From Acanthaster planci (Eukaryota; Echinodermata; Asteroidea; Valvatida; Acanthasteridae): a stretch of 64,000 nt of DNA. The stretch is taken from contig NW_019091356.1 in the NCBI RefSeq assembly GCF_001949145.1, positions 184,001 through 248,000 on the forward strand. The letters run 5' to 3'. Of this stretch, positions 1 through 31,146 are shown piece by piece. The notes below the pieces were generated by a model. It did not search any database, was not told the DNA's origin, and worked only from the letters and a program-made list of their open reading frames with translations. Numbering within the stretch: the first letter of the stretch is position 1; every line of letters begins with the position of its first letter. The translations under genes and the position numbers were made by a program.

Positions 1-1064
1 TTAATACGCAAGTCTGGAGTAAATTATTAATTTGGTGTGTTTCAACATTTGTGAAGAATGTCTGTGACCTTTGACATTATGGACGGAGGAAATTAAACCC
101 TTCTACGACACGGTCTCATCTTTTAAGTGCTATTCAAAAGTTAACCTGAACACGATATCGAGCCAAATTACATCTCATTTGGAGCCTCTTTGATACACTG
201 GAAGATTAACTATGGATTAGAATACTAAAATATGAATACCAAGATGCCAAAATAAACCCAAAAACTCAAGGGGAAAAGGGTGGAAATAAATTACAACTAT
301 TTCTACATGATGAATCTGCGTGGTATAATACAGCAGCCATGCTTCTGTCACAGACTGTACACATCCACACACTACATAACATGCTGCAAAGAGACATCTG
401 CAGGATCATGGCAAATATATGTAAGCGATGTAATGAGGATGTCAGCAAGTGGAAACTAATGTGATTTCGCTGGTTCACTCTCTTTTTCACTTTGCAAACA
501 TGCATTCAAAAATAGGTTATAGTCCCCTTACAAATGACTGAACAAAGTCAACAATCAGAAAATCATTTTCAGTCTGATTTTTGTGTTGCTATTGTAATTT
601 TAGTATACTACAAAGACTGAGATTAATCTCAAATCTAAATTAATACTAGCAACTTTCAAAACAATATCCATAGCTAGACTGTGGTATTCCACATGCCAAA
701 AGCTCAGCCTAGTTAGAAAAACCTATCTATGAAACAAAAGTTGCTTTTCCTTGATTTCCTACCTTTCTAAGACAGAAAGTCTACCATCTAAATTCTCACC
801 TGGTTCATGCCAAGTGACAAGACCATTTCATACGGTTAAATATCACACATAAGCTGTATTAATATTTTACTTAAAGCAAGCAACTGTCAGGAGTCTCACC
901 AAAGACAGACTAAACCAAGACACAACACTCAACTTCTTCCTGAATTTTCAAATATGCTAAAACTTGTCCCTCAACCACTACAGAAAAAACATCATTCAAC
1001 GTGTATTAGGACAGTCAGTAGAACTTTTTATAACATTGTCACAAACAGCATTTTCTCAATGCAT
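1..1064. other. Sequence downstream of PCBP, nothing recognised
   Basis: AT-rich DNA with only short chance ORFs. It may be an extended 3' UTR or intergenic. I see no repeat, RNA gene or second gene. Confidence 0.4.
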
Positions 1065-2195
1065 TTGTTAGCCTAAATGTTGATTTTATTTTGCTAAGAA
1101 GAACCAAGTGGAAGACTTGATTTGGTCAACATCACATTTTCACTTTCAAAGCTTCAAAGTTTTACATGAATCCTCAAAGCAACATGTACTGCATCCACTT
1201 ACAACCATTCACACAGCAATGAAGCAAAATCAAAACTGAGAAACTGATTTTCTGATTGTGTTCTAACAAGATAAACTCTGCATTTATGATTCAAATGAGT
1301 GTCAAGAACAAGATTTCCTTTTTTAAGATGAATTTCACTTCAGCAAATTAAATCTTAGAGTTCCTATGAAATTGAATCTCACAAACCTACCTTGGTGACA
1401 TCAGTAACCTCACTATTAGGTCATCATCATCTAGTCACAATGTAATAAGTTCTATCTCAACCAAAGTCCAATGAAAAAACATTTAATCATACTGATGCAC
1501 CGTCCCAGTATATAAAGACAAATTTAATTTTAATAGCAGTTCTTTAAAAAGTTGTTTTATGTAAGGCAGCTCCTTCCCTTCCCCTCCAAAAAAAAAATCA
1601 TTACGAAAGTTTGGATTTTTCTTTACTAGCAAGACACTTCAAAGTAACTGACAAACAGAAGGCTCCATGGCACCCTAGTGACAAAACTTCTGTTCATCCA
1701 CACTATATCAGAGTGCAAAGATGTGCAGTGGTGTACTTATTTCCAGTCAAAGTGTAAGTCTGTTACTGACTCACTGCTCCTTTTGTGCACCTACCAATTA
1801 TAACATGAAAATTTGATATGAATGCAATGTTAAATGCCCAGATGAACTTCGCCTTTGTGTCATGTACAACACATCCGTCTGTAACACACCATGTTTTCTA
1901 TACCAGCCAAAACAATATTCTAAGATGATGAAACAAATTGTCAAAGTAACCCCCACGCCCCCAACTTAATTCAAGACACTCGGACCAATGCTCGACATGG
2001 AAGTGCAATGTGAAACATCAATGTCGTCAAAAATGAAAAACTAAAGAAAATGCAAGCTTAACAAAGGCTTGTTTTCATAGTTATTCAAATAAAATAAAGT
2101 GCCAAAGTTGATGATGATCCCTTCATTAAAACAAAACAAAGAAAAAATAGCGTGAACCAGCGAAAAACAATAACAAAAAAACGTGCAGTGTGGAG
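1065..2195 (-). other. PCBP: Probable PCBP 3' UTR
   Basis: No splice-like break or ORF is evident downstream of the stop. A minus-strand AATAAA lies at 1085-1090, followed by a GU-rich stretch at about 1035-1055, which would put cleavage near 1065. The UTR could extend further if this site is weak. No protein-coding signal seen here. Confidence 0.4.
1085..1090 (-). terminator. Candidate polyadenylation signal AATAAA
   Basis: Canonical hexamer on the minus strand (TTTATT on plus), the only canonical AATAAA that I found between the stop codon and the left edge, with a GU-rich element downstream. Confidence 0.4.
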
Positions 2196-22067
<19,872 letters not shown>

Positions 22068-22213
22068 GGTGTACAGGGGAGGTGGAGGGTGATGAGGTAT
22101 AGCAGGGGTGGGTAGGATGGTCAGGGGGTATGAGGGAAATGGGACAAAGGTCGTCAGGTTGGCAGCGTCTTGGTACCCGGTAGTAGCAATCTTGCCTCCT
22201 TTCCTGGACTAAC
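22068..22213 (-). other. PCBP: PCBP 5' untranslated part of first coding exon, C-rich leader
   Basis: 146 nt of leader upstream of the ATG, beginning after the acceptor ctctttgcag|GTTAG. It contains no ATG. The frame of the protein is open back to a TAG at 22209-22211. From about 22068 to 22155 the mRNA sense strand is strongly C-rich, with repeated CCC, CCCC and CCCCC runs separated by A or U, the type of sequence PCBP KH domains bind. Further leader exons must lie at higher coordinates. Confidence 0.7.
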
Positions 22214-25080
22214 CTGCAAAGAGTGAAGGAGAAAGAGAACTCATGTCACCAATTCCACGTCAGTCCCAATCACTTGATCTTTCAAAGTCCAGTTAGTCAG
22301 GCTACAGATTACATGTACATGTAGTTACAGTCCATGCATTGACACAATAAATTCAATCAATCTTCTTGAGAATTTTAAATTCTGAATTCATCAAATGACA
22401 TTAGCCAATTTTTTTTTGGGGGGGGGACTGGCCGTGTCAAACCTGCAATTTGACACATCATCGCATTAATATACCGGTACATGTACTTTGCAACTGAGAT
22501 CCAAGTTAGATTTGAGAGTTTTGAATCTTTGAACACTGCTCTGACTTACTGCACACCATGCAAGTACATGTAATTTTACAATGTCAAGTCCAGACTGGGA
22601 AAATCTCTGTCAAGCACGAATTATGCACAAAAAATATAAAAGGAAGTAAAAGAATTTCAACTTCAATCCTGCATCTACATCTGAAGTAAGCAAGCCATTC
22701 TGTCAAAGATCATTTATTGTTGAGGAATTTTGTTTGGCAAGGATTAGCTATGCTTGCAGTATTTTGATAATAAAACAATGGTCTTTTTCCAACAGAATAA
22801 AACTAACTCAACTGTAATTTCACTGCTTTCACCCTTTTTGTCCCAACATCAAGCAACACATTCCACTTTGATTGAGAATTTTATGCAACAAAATTTGAGA
22901 GACAGGTAAGAAGCTGGTCATTTTCTTTTGATAGACCAGATTGTATCATTCTGACTCCATGCAGTTTCCATCATTAACATGCTGCATTGATTCACCAGAA
23001 AAACCCCAAACAAAAGTCCCCTACCAAAATAGACCCCTCGACCAGCATACAGGTACATGTACAAGTACACATATCTACTCCACAACTCTGACCATTGATC
23101 CTTAAAAGTACTTCACTTCTTCCTTCTACAAAAGGTTGAGTGAGTCTAACCTCCCCTTGATAGAATTAAGTGAAATGAAACTCTTGATTTGACTGGTGCA
23201 AAGTGAGCCCATGGGACTCTGCATTATGCATTTTAGATGGCCTTAATGGCAATTTACAACAATCTAGGACTTCTACAGCTTTGTATTTGTATCGATCAAT
23301 CAATAAATAAAGCACTAAAAGCCATTCAAGCTATAAATATGATCAAAAGAAGGCAGAAGACAAACTACAATAATAAATGAATCTCATAAGGGTTTCTTTC
23401 TGTTCTTGCTTAGATAGGATAAGAAAGGTCAACCGGCTTATTGCTTGGAGCAATGTGCATACGACGCAAGGCACTACAAGACAGGATTTCCGTTCCGAAA
23501 ATCAATTAGTTGGTAGGACGAATATATAGAATATATCTTGTGTGTTCCTTGCTTAAGTGCTCTGTCATACTCTAGGAAGATTGCTTCTGTAATCAAGTTA
23601 GGCTATCTGAATATGTTTGCTGACAAGATTGTGGGGAAAGTGATCTGTGTAATCAAATGGGTGTGTGCAGACAAGCTTCATACTCCAGGCTGTGTGTTGG
23701 AATTGACCGCCAAACAATAGTATAACCTGGCCTCAAATTTCTAATTCTAGACACGTTGACTGGGGAATACTCCTTCGAGCATTCTGGTCGGGACAATCTG
23801 TCTCGCAATGCCCTTGCTCAGCTGTACAGGCAAATTTATTAAAAACAATAAACCTTGTATTAATTTGGTTACCACAGATGAATTCATTTGGCTCACTGAA
23901 CCATTGAATTGTGCAGGGGCCCCCTCTCTAAGGACAGTCCCAATCCTAAATTGATAGCACAGATGGGTAGAGCCTTGCAGTCAACATGAAGAGCTTAACA
24001 ATCTAAAGACTCCAATCATGCGTATACTGTACGTCTTGTGTGTGCGTCACACTGTTCCCACCGTGATTTCAATTTGCATGCAGATTTGCTGGTGGGATAA
24101 ATCTTAAAAGGTTAAATCAGCATAGGCCGCCCAAAGCACATATTTCCAAGTGAATATTGCTGAATAACAAATCAATACTGCGTGATCATGGGTAGGAATA
24201 ATCATATATATCAATTAATTTAACCTTGGACAGCCTTGGGAAAGACAGGCAAACTGGGAGGGTTTTAAATAAAGTGTAGCCAAATTGTCATTAAAGAGAC
24301 AATGATTTCAACATGTATGCCTACCTTACAAGTACATGCACAAAGTATGCACGGTACTTACATGTTCACGCAATGCTAATGGCTTGAACCATATTATCAG
24401 ATAGAAAACCGGCTTCGAGCTTCCTTCAAATAGCAATTTTGCATAAATGCACGAACTTAAACCTTGTATTCATGACATGATTAATGTAATGCCAATATAC
24501 ATGAACTGGTATGAGTTTTGGGTAATTCCAGATATAAGGGGTCCAAAAGTGTGACATTTGCCTGTCCCTGTTACATCTGACCTTTGTTATTTGTCATTGA
24601 AATATCATCAGAATTGAATTCAAACTATTACAATTTGTTTGGCAGGTAATTTGCATTAATTAATCACTCTTGGAAATTGAAAAATGTGTTCTGAACTTAC
24701 CAAATCTTATGTCAGATATGACGAGGACAAAAAAAACGGACCCCTTATTTCTGGAATTACCCTTTTACAAGTACATGTACATGTGCCAATAGGTTTGCTC
24801 CGCAGTGAGTGAAGAAAACAATGAGTTGATGTACATCTACATGTATATCACCATCACAACTATTCAGCATCATCCAATTTTCCCCTAGCTTTTCTTTAGA
24901 ATGTCAGACAGAAACAGGTCAATTTTGAGCCTTCAATTTGGTTCATAAACCAGAAAGAACACCTGTCCTCCCTGATATCTCATACATGTACTGAAAGAAG
25001 CACCACCAGTACATGTACATTAACAGGTACATGCAGGACCAGAGCTTGAACCCTGTCCCATCGTTACATTGTACATCCAA
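22214..25080. other. Upstream of PCBP coding exons: leader intron or intergenic
   Basis: No coding exon recognised. Contains a T-run then G-run near 22410-22426, a repeat-poor island at 23080-24310 and the MITE at 24520-24762. Confidence 0.5.
24520..24762. mobile_element. 243-bp MITE with 25-bp terminal inverted repeats
   Basis: The left 25 bp start GGGTAATTCCAGATATAAGG; the right end inverted is the same apart from one base. Inside, TGTCCCTGTTACATCTGAC (left) and TGTCCTCGTCATATCTGAC (right, inverted) extend the homology. TTTT flanks both sides (24516-24519, 24763-24766) as a possible target duplication. No ORF. Superfamily unclear. Confidence 0.8.
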
Positions 25081-25111
25081 CACAAGGTTTTCTTTGATTT
25101 TCTGACTAATG

Positions 25112-25321
25112 CCTCAGATCCCCAGAAGTGCATGTATCTCTTCACATGGAGCTTTGTGGCCTGCTTTTAAGTATAAAGAACTGTTCTTGGGTTGTGGTGC
25201 ATGTCTGTACTTTGCTAAGGGTGACAAGTTGGACATCCAGTTACCCCCAGGAAGTACTAGATCAAACATCATTTCGGATAGGGGAATTGGGTTTCATCAA
25301 TGTCAGCTTGACTTTTTCTAG
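25112..25321 (+). CDS. Exon-like ORF, unrecognised; C-terminal end resembles a TNF/C1q jelly-roll strand pattern
   Basis: A strong acceptor precedes it: pyrimidine-rich leader, branch-like TGACTAAT and GCCTCAG just before 25119. In phase 0 from 25119 the frame reads IPRSACISSHG and later CLYFAKGDKLDIQLPPG, then ISDRGIGFHQCQLDFF and TAG at 25319-25321. The LYFxKGDKLxIQLP pattern followed by a last strand near the stop recalls the end of TNF-homology or C1q domains, but the usual FG..KL ending is absent and I see no upstream exons. It may be a pseudogene piece or chance. The start given is the in-frame ATG; if it is an exon it starts at 25119. Confidence 0.22.
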   Translation, partial: PQIPRSACISSHGALWPAFKYKELFLGCGACLYFAKGDKLDIQLPPGSTRSNIISDRGIGFHQCQLDFF

Positions 25322-25599
25322 GTATATGTACAGGTTCAAACAGGTTTTGTTTGGAAAGAATTTATAATATAATTTGGACAATCACAATTTCATCAATGCT
25401 ACAAGTACCGGTATGCACAACTACACAAGTGCATGTGCGAAGTGTCAATTTACCAAAATTGAAGGGAAATTAACATAGGGCTGAGAAACTGGTGTATACA
25501 GGCCGTGTACTTGACAGCATTCTAAGCCCCCTCCCCTGAACTTAGCACTACAGACACTGACAGGCTCTCTACATACACACGATCCATCTAATCACACAA

Positions 25600-25830
25600 T
25601 TTCTGAGCTTCCTTAATCCTCCTGCGATGTGCTGCCAACGGAATTCACCAGCAAACGGAGAGATTCAGCTGGAAAGGCCAATAATGCCCAGCCTGGACAA
25701 AATACGCAGGCACTTTGACTGGTTGCCATGGCAATACGTATCTGCCTCGGAGGCAGATTTCAGAAATGATGGCACTGGGTTTTCATTTGGTGGTGGAATA
25801 CTCTTGTCAAAACGTCACCTCTAAGCATCT
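25600..25830. promoter_or_regulatory. GC-richer island with RFX X-box
   Basis: Locally richer in GC and CpG than its neighbours and free of ACATGT repeats. It contains GTTGCCATGGCAAT at 25722-25735, a near-perfect palindromic X-box of the type bound by RFX factors. One plus-strand ORF (25627-25824) runs through it without recognisable domains. Confidence 0.3.
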
Positions 25831-26839
25831 ATTCAGGCTGCACTGTCGCATAGTTTTGTACATGTTAAGTACACTGTACCAGAACACAGATTAACAAAGA
25901 TAAAGCCTGTGACTTATCCTTCAGGCACGTTACTCGTACACGTATGTACATGTATCAGTACATACATTTGTGTCAAAGTGTAGGGACACTCATCAATGCA
26001 TCCGTGTAGCATGTGTGAAATTGATGGGTTTTAATCAACACCACTGAATTAAAATTAACAATTCTGCTCACTACTCTCAGAAATGGAAACCTGCCCTCGT
26101 ATTGTACCAGAAAACAATCCCAGATCTTGATTGGATGTCCTTCACAGTACATGTATAATGTACATGCCCTATATACTAATATACACACATGAAAAAGTAA
26201 TTATTTTGTCAAATTCTACAGAAAGAATTCTATGAACTTACGTGAACTGAAAAATGCATTTTTAATGGTAATTTTTGTCACATGCCAGTTTCCTTTTTCT
26301 GAATAAGGGAAACATGGAACTGACAACAGGCAATGTACATTTTCTTATGTACATGTTACTCATTGCAAAACTAAAAATATGTGACAGAATGCCATATCTT
26401 TATCATCTCAAAGAATTACCTGTGAAGCAGTCTAAGCTTCCAAGTACATGGGCAAAGTATCAAAAGTTAACATACGTGTATTTAAAGGCTCACCCTAATA
26501 TTGGATTTACTTTGTGCTTGTACATGTACATGTATTTCTAATACCATTTATGAAAATGGGCGTCACAAAATTCATTGTCCCTCATTAAAGTGAAATTCAA
26601 AACTCAGGCAGCTCATCAGCCATTCTATGGTTCCTGAAAGGCTGCCACGCACTGTCACTTCTCCTAAGATGAGTTTTGACAAGCTTCTATTATCTTCTGG
26701 ATATCAAAAGGGCAGTGGATAAGGTGTGGGTGATTTCTTACCAGTACATTAGTGCATGGCACAAACACTTTGTGAAATTAAGTGGTGGGTACCAGTACTT
26801 GTACAAAAATTTCTTTAGCAGGCCTGTACATGCATTGTA

Positions 26840-26915
26840 TACATGTAATTAGAAGTTCATGTACATATACATGTACATGTATGTGTACATCTGAACACTG
26901 TACATGTACATGTGC
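26840..26915. repeat. ACATGT palindromic hexamer cluster
   Basis: Dense (GTACAT)n blocks with ACATATACATGTACATGTAT and a second block ending ACATGTGCC. Confidence 0.9.
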
Positions 26916-27179
26916 CTGTATATGAGTAAATGCACTTCAACATTTGCCGGTACACAGCAAAATTTCAACTGGTAGGCAAGCAGAAAACCTGCTTGTGCAC
27001 GTACATGTGCTCATAATACATGTAGCTTATGAACCTATTTGAGCTGACTGTATCAAAGAATCGTGAATCTCATTGTGAAAATGAAACTGTAACGACATGT
27101 AAAGCAACTGAAAGAGAAGTCCTACATGTATTTGGCACTTCATCAACAGCAGCAAACATAAACTAGAATACTTCCCTGG

Positions 27180-27460
27180 CTACATGTACATGTACCTCAC
27201 CATGCAAAATAAATTTTACTGCAAGGACAATTTGGAACAGTTTGTGAGGACTCTGAGTGACATCAGTGACATCAAGTATACATGTAAATAAGTACTAACT
27301 GTATGTAAAGTACATGTACATGTAAGTGTATAAATTAATACATATACGTGTGCATATATCATGCTGGTACATGTATATGTACACGTACGGTATACTAGTA
27401 CATGTACTCCATGTACTCCATATTTTTTATCACACATAACTTGATAATACATGTACAAAT
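27180..27460. repeat. ACATGT hexamer-rich stretch
   Basis: Several (GTACAT)n blocks with variants GTACACGTAC and GTATATGTAC over 280 bp. Open in several frames because the hexamer codes Tyr-Met, Val-His or Cys-Thr without stops. Confidence 0.85.
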
Positions 27461-28425
27461 TTACAATGGACATGAACACTACCAGTAAAACAGCCCAGCT
27501 TCTTAACATGTACCTGAAGTTAAAGTATTATGTGAAGCTAATTCCACCCTACATGTACATGTATGGAACACCTGCTCCCTGCACACTGTAAAAAAGAAAT
27601 CCTTAGATCTGCAGTCTCATGTACCCTTGCTATATGATTTTGTACTACAATACAGCTGACCAACACAAACAGTCCCCCACCTGCAGTACCTTATGTTTGA
27701 CAATTGATAACTTTATACTCCTATATCTATTCAGAGTAAGATTAATGGTGTGTTGTGTCTACAGTAACAGCAATGACAGTGTACCCTTATTACAGCCGTC
27801 AAAATAGTCTGTACACCTGTCAATGGGTCCAAAGTAGAAAAGCAATGCACTCTGGAATTTCTCCAAGGATCTCAGTTACAGCTCGCTGAACATGTGGAAT
27901 TGTCCATGTATTAAGCAGATTTCAAGCACATTTTTTACATTGACGGAAAAAGAGACTAACTAGACATAGTTTAAATGGGATGGTTGCCATTAATTTAATA
28001 TAGTGCAAATATTCATACATATCTACGAGATACCTGTAGTTAACCCATTCTTAGAGGCTAAGGGCCTGCATGTGGCCGATCTTAAATGGTTGATACCGGT
28101 AAATACAGGTATACATGTACGTAATTTTTTAAATTCACAATTGTCAGGTTAAACTGGACTGCATATCCAGGTAACGGTAGTTGTCAATTAAGAAATATAT
28201 TGTTCAAGTGTAACCAAATTTCAAATTCCATTTTGTTTTTCTTGCTGAGCAATCTTCTGGATTATCCATGACAATCAGGACCAATGCTGATTTGTGTCAT
28301 TTGTGTAGAGGCAGAAACAAGGCATTTGATATTTGCCAGTAATATGAATAGAAAAATGGCACACATACATATGTATGGCTAAAGTTTATATACTGTACAA
28401 ATAATTCAGGAATGTATGCTGAATA

Positions 28426-28592
28426 CAGGCGATTCACAATAGCACACCCCCAAAAGTTTGCAACACGTTGGCGAATCACAATGCACAAAATCTGTCAACC
28501 CAATGCACGTTTAGAAAGGATCGACAAATTTCACACACTGTGATTGGCCAATTCGTTGCAAACTCTTGGGGCACGCTATTGTGAATTGCCCA
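28426..28592. mobile_element. 167-bp palindromic MITE, Tc1/mariner-like TA flanks
   Basis: Left end CAGGCGATTCACAATAGC; right end inverted TGGGCAATTCACAATAGC. The two arms continue to match for about 70 bp (AGTTTGCAAC, TTGGC.AATCACA, AAAAT.TGTC.A.CC), leaving almost no centre. TA lies on both sides (28424-28425, 28593-28594), as for Tc1/mariner insertions. Confidence 0.78.
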
Positions 28593-28606
28593 TATTCAAC
28601 AAAAAA

Positions 28607-28905
28607 GGTACACGTACATGTACATGTTTTTTTAAAAAAATTTATGAACAGGAAGGACTAAGTGCTTTGCCAGTCTTAATAATCATTTAAGTCCAACTCA
28701 GGAGAATGGATGCTGAAAATATCCTGAACAAAATCAAAAGCATATATCCTTCATTTATAAACCATGCACATGTGTACATGCACATGTACATATAGATGTG
28801 CCAACAGTATCTGCCCTGTAATAAGTACACATGTACATGTACATGTATGTACATGTACATGTACGTGTACCTTGGGTCCGTGTGTAGAAGTACCGGTACA
28901 TGTAC
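28607..28905. repeat. ACATGT hexamer-rich stretch
   Basis: Blocks near 28610-28627, 28765-28795, 28825-28870 and 28893-28907, including GTACATGTACATGTATGTAC and a TACCGGTACATGTACA variant. Confidence 0.9.
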
Positions 28906-29839
28906 AATGTATGTATGAACCAGCAGACTAACCACATCCACCTTTCCACATTAGTTTTTAAATTGGATCATCCTCAAGTTTATAGATTCATGTAGCTGGC
29001 CTGTACCTGAGGCCAATGCAAATCTCCCCACGTATTTGTACATACATGTACATTGGTTACCAAAAATATAAAATGATCTCAAAGTGGCCTAGATAAATAC
29101 CACATGCTGCTTGAGCATGTACTTTTAAAATTCAATTTTTAGGCTAAACAAATCCCAAAGCGGGAATGAACTTGTCCAGTACCTCTGAACTCGAGCGTTG
29201 TTATTAAGAGGATCTAATTCAATTAGGGCACTTTCCCTGCATACCCAGCTAATCTTATCAAAACTGGTTGGGGGCAGCTTCATCAGATCCTCACCGAGGA
29301 TCAAATATGAAATTTCTTGTATTTATAAAACAGGTTTGAGTATTGAAAATACATGTCTAAAGGTACTAGAAGCTTTACTTTCAAGGCTTTGACTTTTTTT
29401 TTTCATTTTAATTTAAGGCAGTTTTTACTTTGTAGACCATAAATTGGTCAAACGAAGATAGGTATCACAAACTTGTAAAAGTTGAAAATTAGCAGTAACT
29501 TATTTAACCATTTACTATTTTTTAGTTTGGTAACTGCTTCATTTTTATTGTTTACAATTGAAAAGATGCACAAAGTGAAAAGCAAGACATAACAGTTGGA
29601 ATGTTTGTCTTCTATCTTTCCTAACCATACTGTTTAAAGAACAAATAGTTTTTGCTTCTTTATTTTCTTTTACATTTTATTTTCATTATTCTCAAAGTAC
29701 TATATCAATAAAACTTGTTTGGAAACTAAAATGCAGAAATCAACCATCAAAAAGCAAGCTTCAGACGTAATCCCTGCAAATCCTTTGAGCTGAAAAATAG
29801 ACATAAAATGAAGTGTTCATAATATACATGTATATGTAC

Positions 29840-29929
29840 CTGTGCAGAGTTTTTCCTCAGTCTAGCCAACTCAGTTCCTTCGGAGGTTATACATCAAAGC
29901 ATTTGCTTCATTTCAATTCAAGAGTTAAC
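29840..29929 (-). other. Candidate non-coding 5' UTR exon of PCBP
   Basis: On the minus strand a U-rich tract ends in attatctgcag at 29930, then 90 nt, then CACAG|gtacat at 29839. All frames contain stops and there are short uORFs, so it would be untranslated. It starts GTTA, as the leader exon at 22213 does. Orientation and position upstream of the PCBP start codon suggest a leader exon, but this is inference without transcript data. Confidence 0.35.
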
Positions 29930-31033
29930 CTGCAGATAATAAGAATAAATACACTGAAGATAAAAACATGATAAATGTATGCACTTCAAAACTGTAAGGA
30001 CTAACTAAGTAAATAGTGTGGTGTACATAGTACATCATACTGATAACACATACAGGCAAAGAAACATGTTTGAGTTTCAATGCAATTTTCTCTTGCTTTG
30101 CTCATATGGTAGGCGTACATAATGCATGGCATGCCTGTCAGGTTTTTGTGGGAAGTCAGAAAATGTGGCCGGTGAAGCTTAAGTAAACCTTTTAAAGTTC
30201 TGAAAATGGTCCAATATTGAAAAAATCTCAAAGCCTACACTGTACAAATAAACACAGTACACATGGAGAGTAAACAGGTACATGTATACGTGTAGCCAGG
30301 CAGTTTGACCTTTAACCTCACACCTCCCAAACAGAAGCAAGATTTAATGACAATGAACTGAAGCTAAAATTAAGGTTTCAAAATAACATCATAGGCTTGT
30401 TATTACTACGTGTATGACATACATGTATGTGAGTTTTTGAAGACCAATACTGTACATCCACATTTTAGTTTCAATCAACCTACCCTAGCAATCGCTCACC
30501 AGGAGAATGCTAGCATTAATAATTCAACTCTCATAGTGGAGAGAGGGATTAGTTCAGCGGAATTAGTGACAGGTGTTGATATTGATTACTGCATTCAGTT
30601 AAGTACAAACTAACCAACAAAGGACTCTTCATTTCCTCATCTTTATAGATACGTAGAAAGATTTTTAAATGTACAAGTAAAGCTTTATTGTAAGCATGCA
30701 ATGTATGTGTACAATGCATACTGTATTTTCATCTTCAACAACTCTACAGAAAGGCATAACTGTATTCAGTATCAAAATAAATTACTGTCAAGTCTGATAA
30801 GTTTCAGTCTATGGCTCTGAAGTAACAAAAATCCCCCTCTATCAATAATGTTTTCAAGTTGCAGCTAATTGTCTAAACTGGGTTGCTACATGTACATTTA
30901 CTTGTTCTGACACGTTGATAACATGTTGAACATGTAAAGTGTACATGTACGTGTTCATGTATGTGTATGTAATCACTCCTTATTTTTCCATTCATCTCTG
31001 ATGTTTAATTCTATTTTTTTCCTTTTTTTGTAG

Positions 31034-31146
31034 CTTACTGGACTTCTGCAGGTCATCACCAAGGCAACAGACCCAGACCACATATCAGGCTCAGGAGACA
31101 GATTCAGCAAATCATAATATCAACCAACCCGCTCACTACTCATAAG
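31034..31146 (+). other. Candidate plus-strand exon
   Basis: A very strong acceptor (ATTTTTTTCCTTTTTTTGTAG) is followed by 113 nt and AAG|gtacag. The third frame is open across the whole piece. GC is higher than the flanks. No family recognised; it could be an exon of a plus-strand gene or a long non-coding RNA overlapping the PCBP leader intron. Confidence 0.3.
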
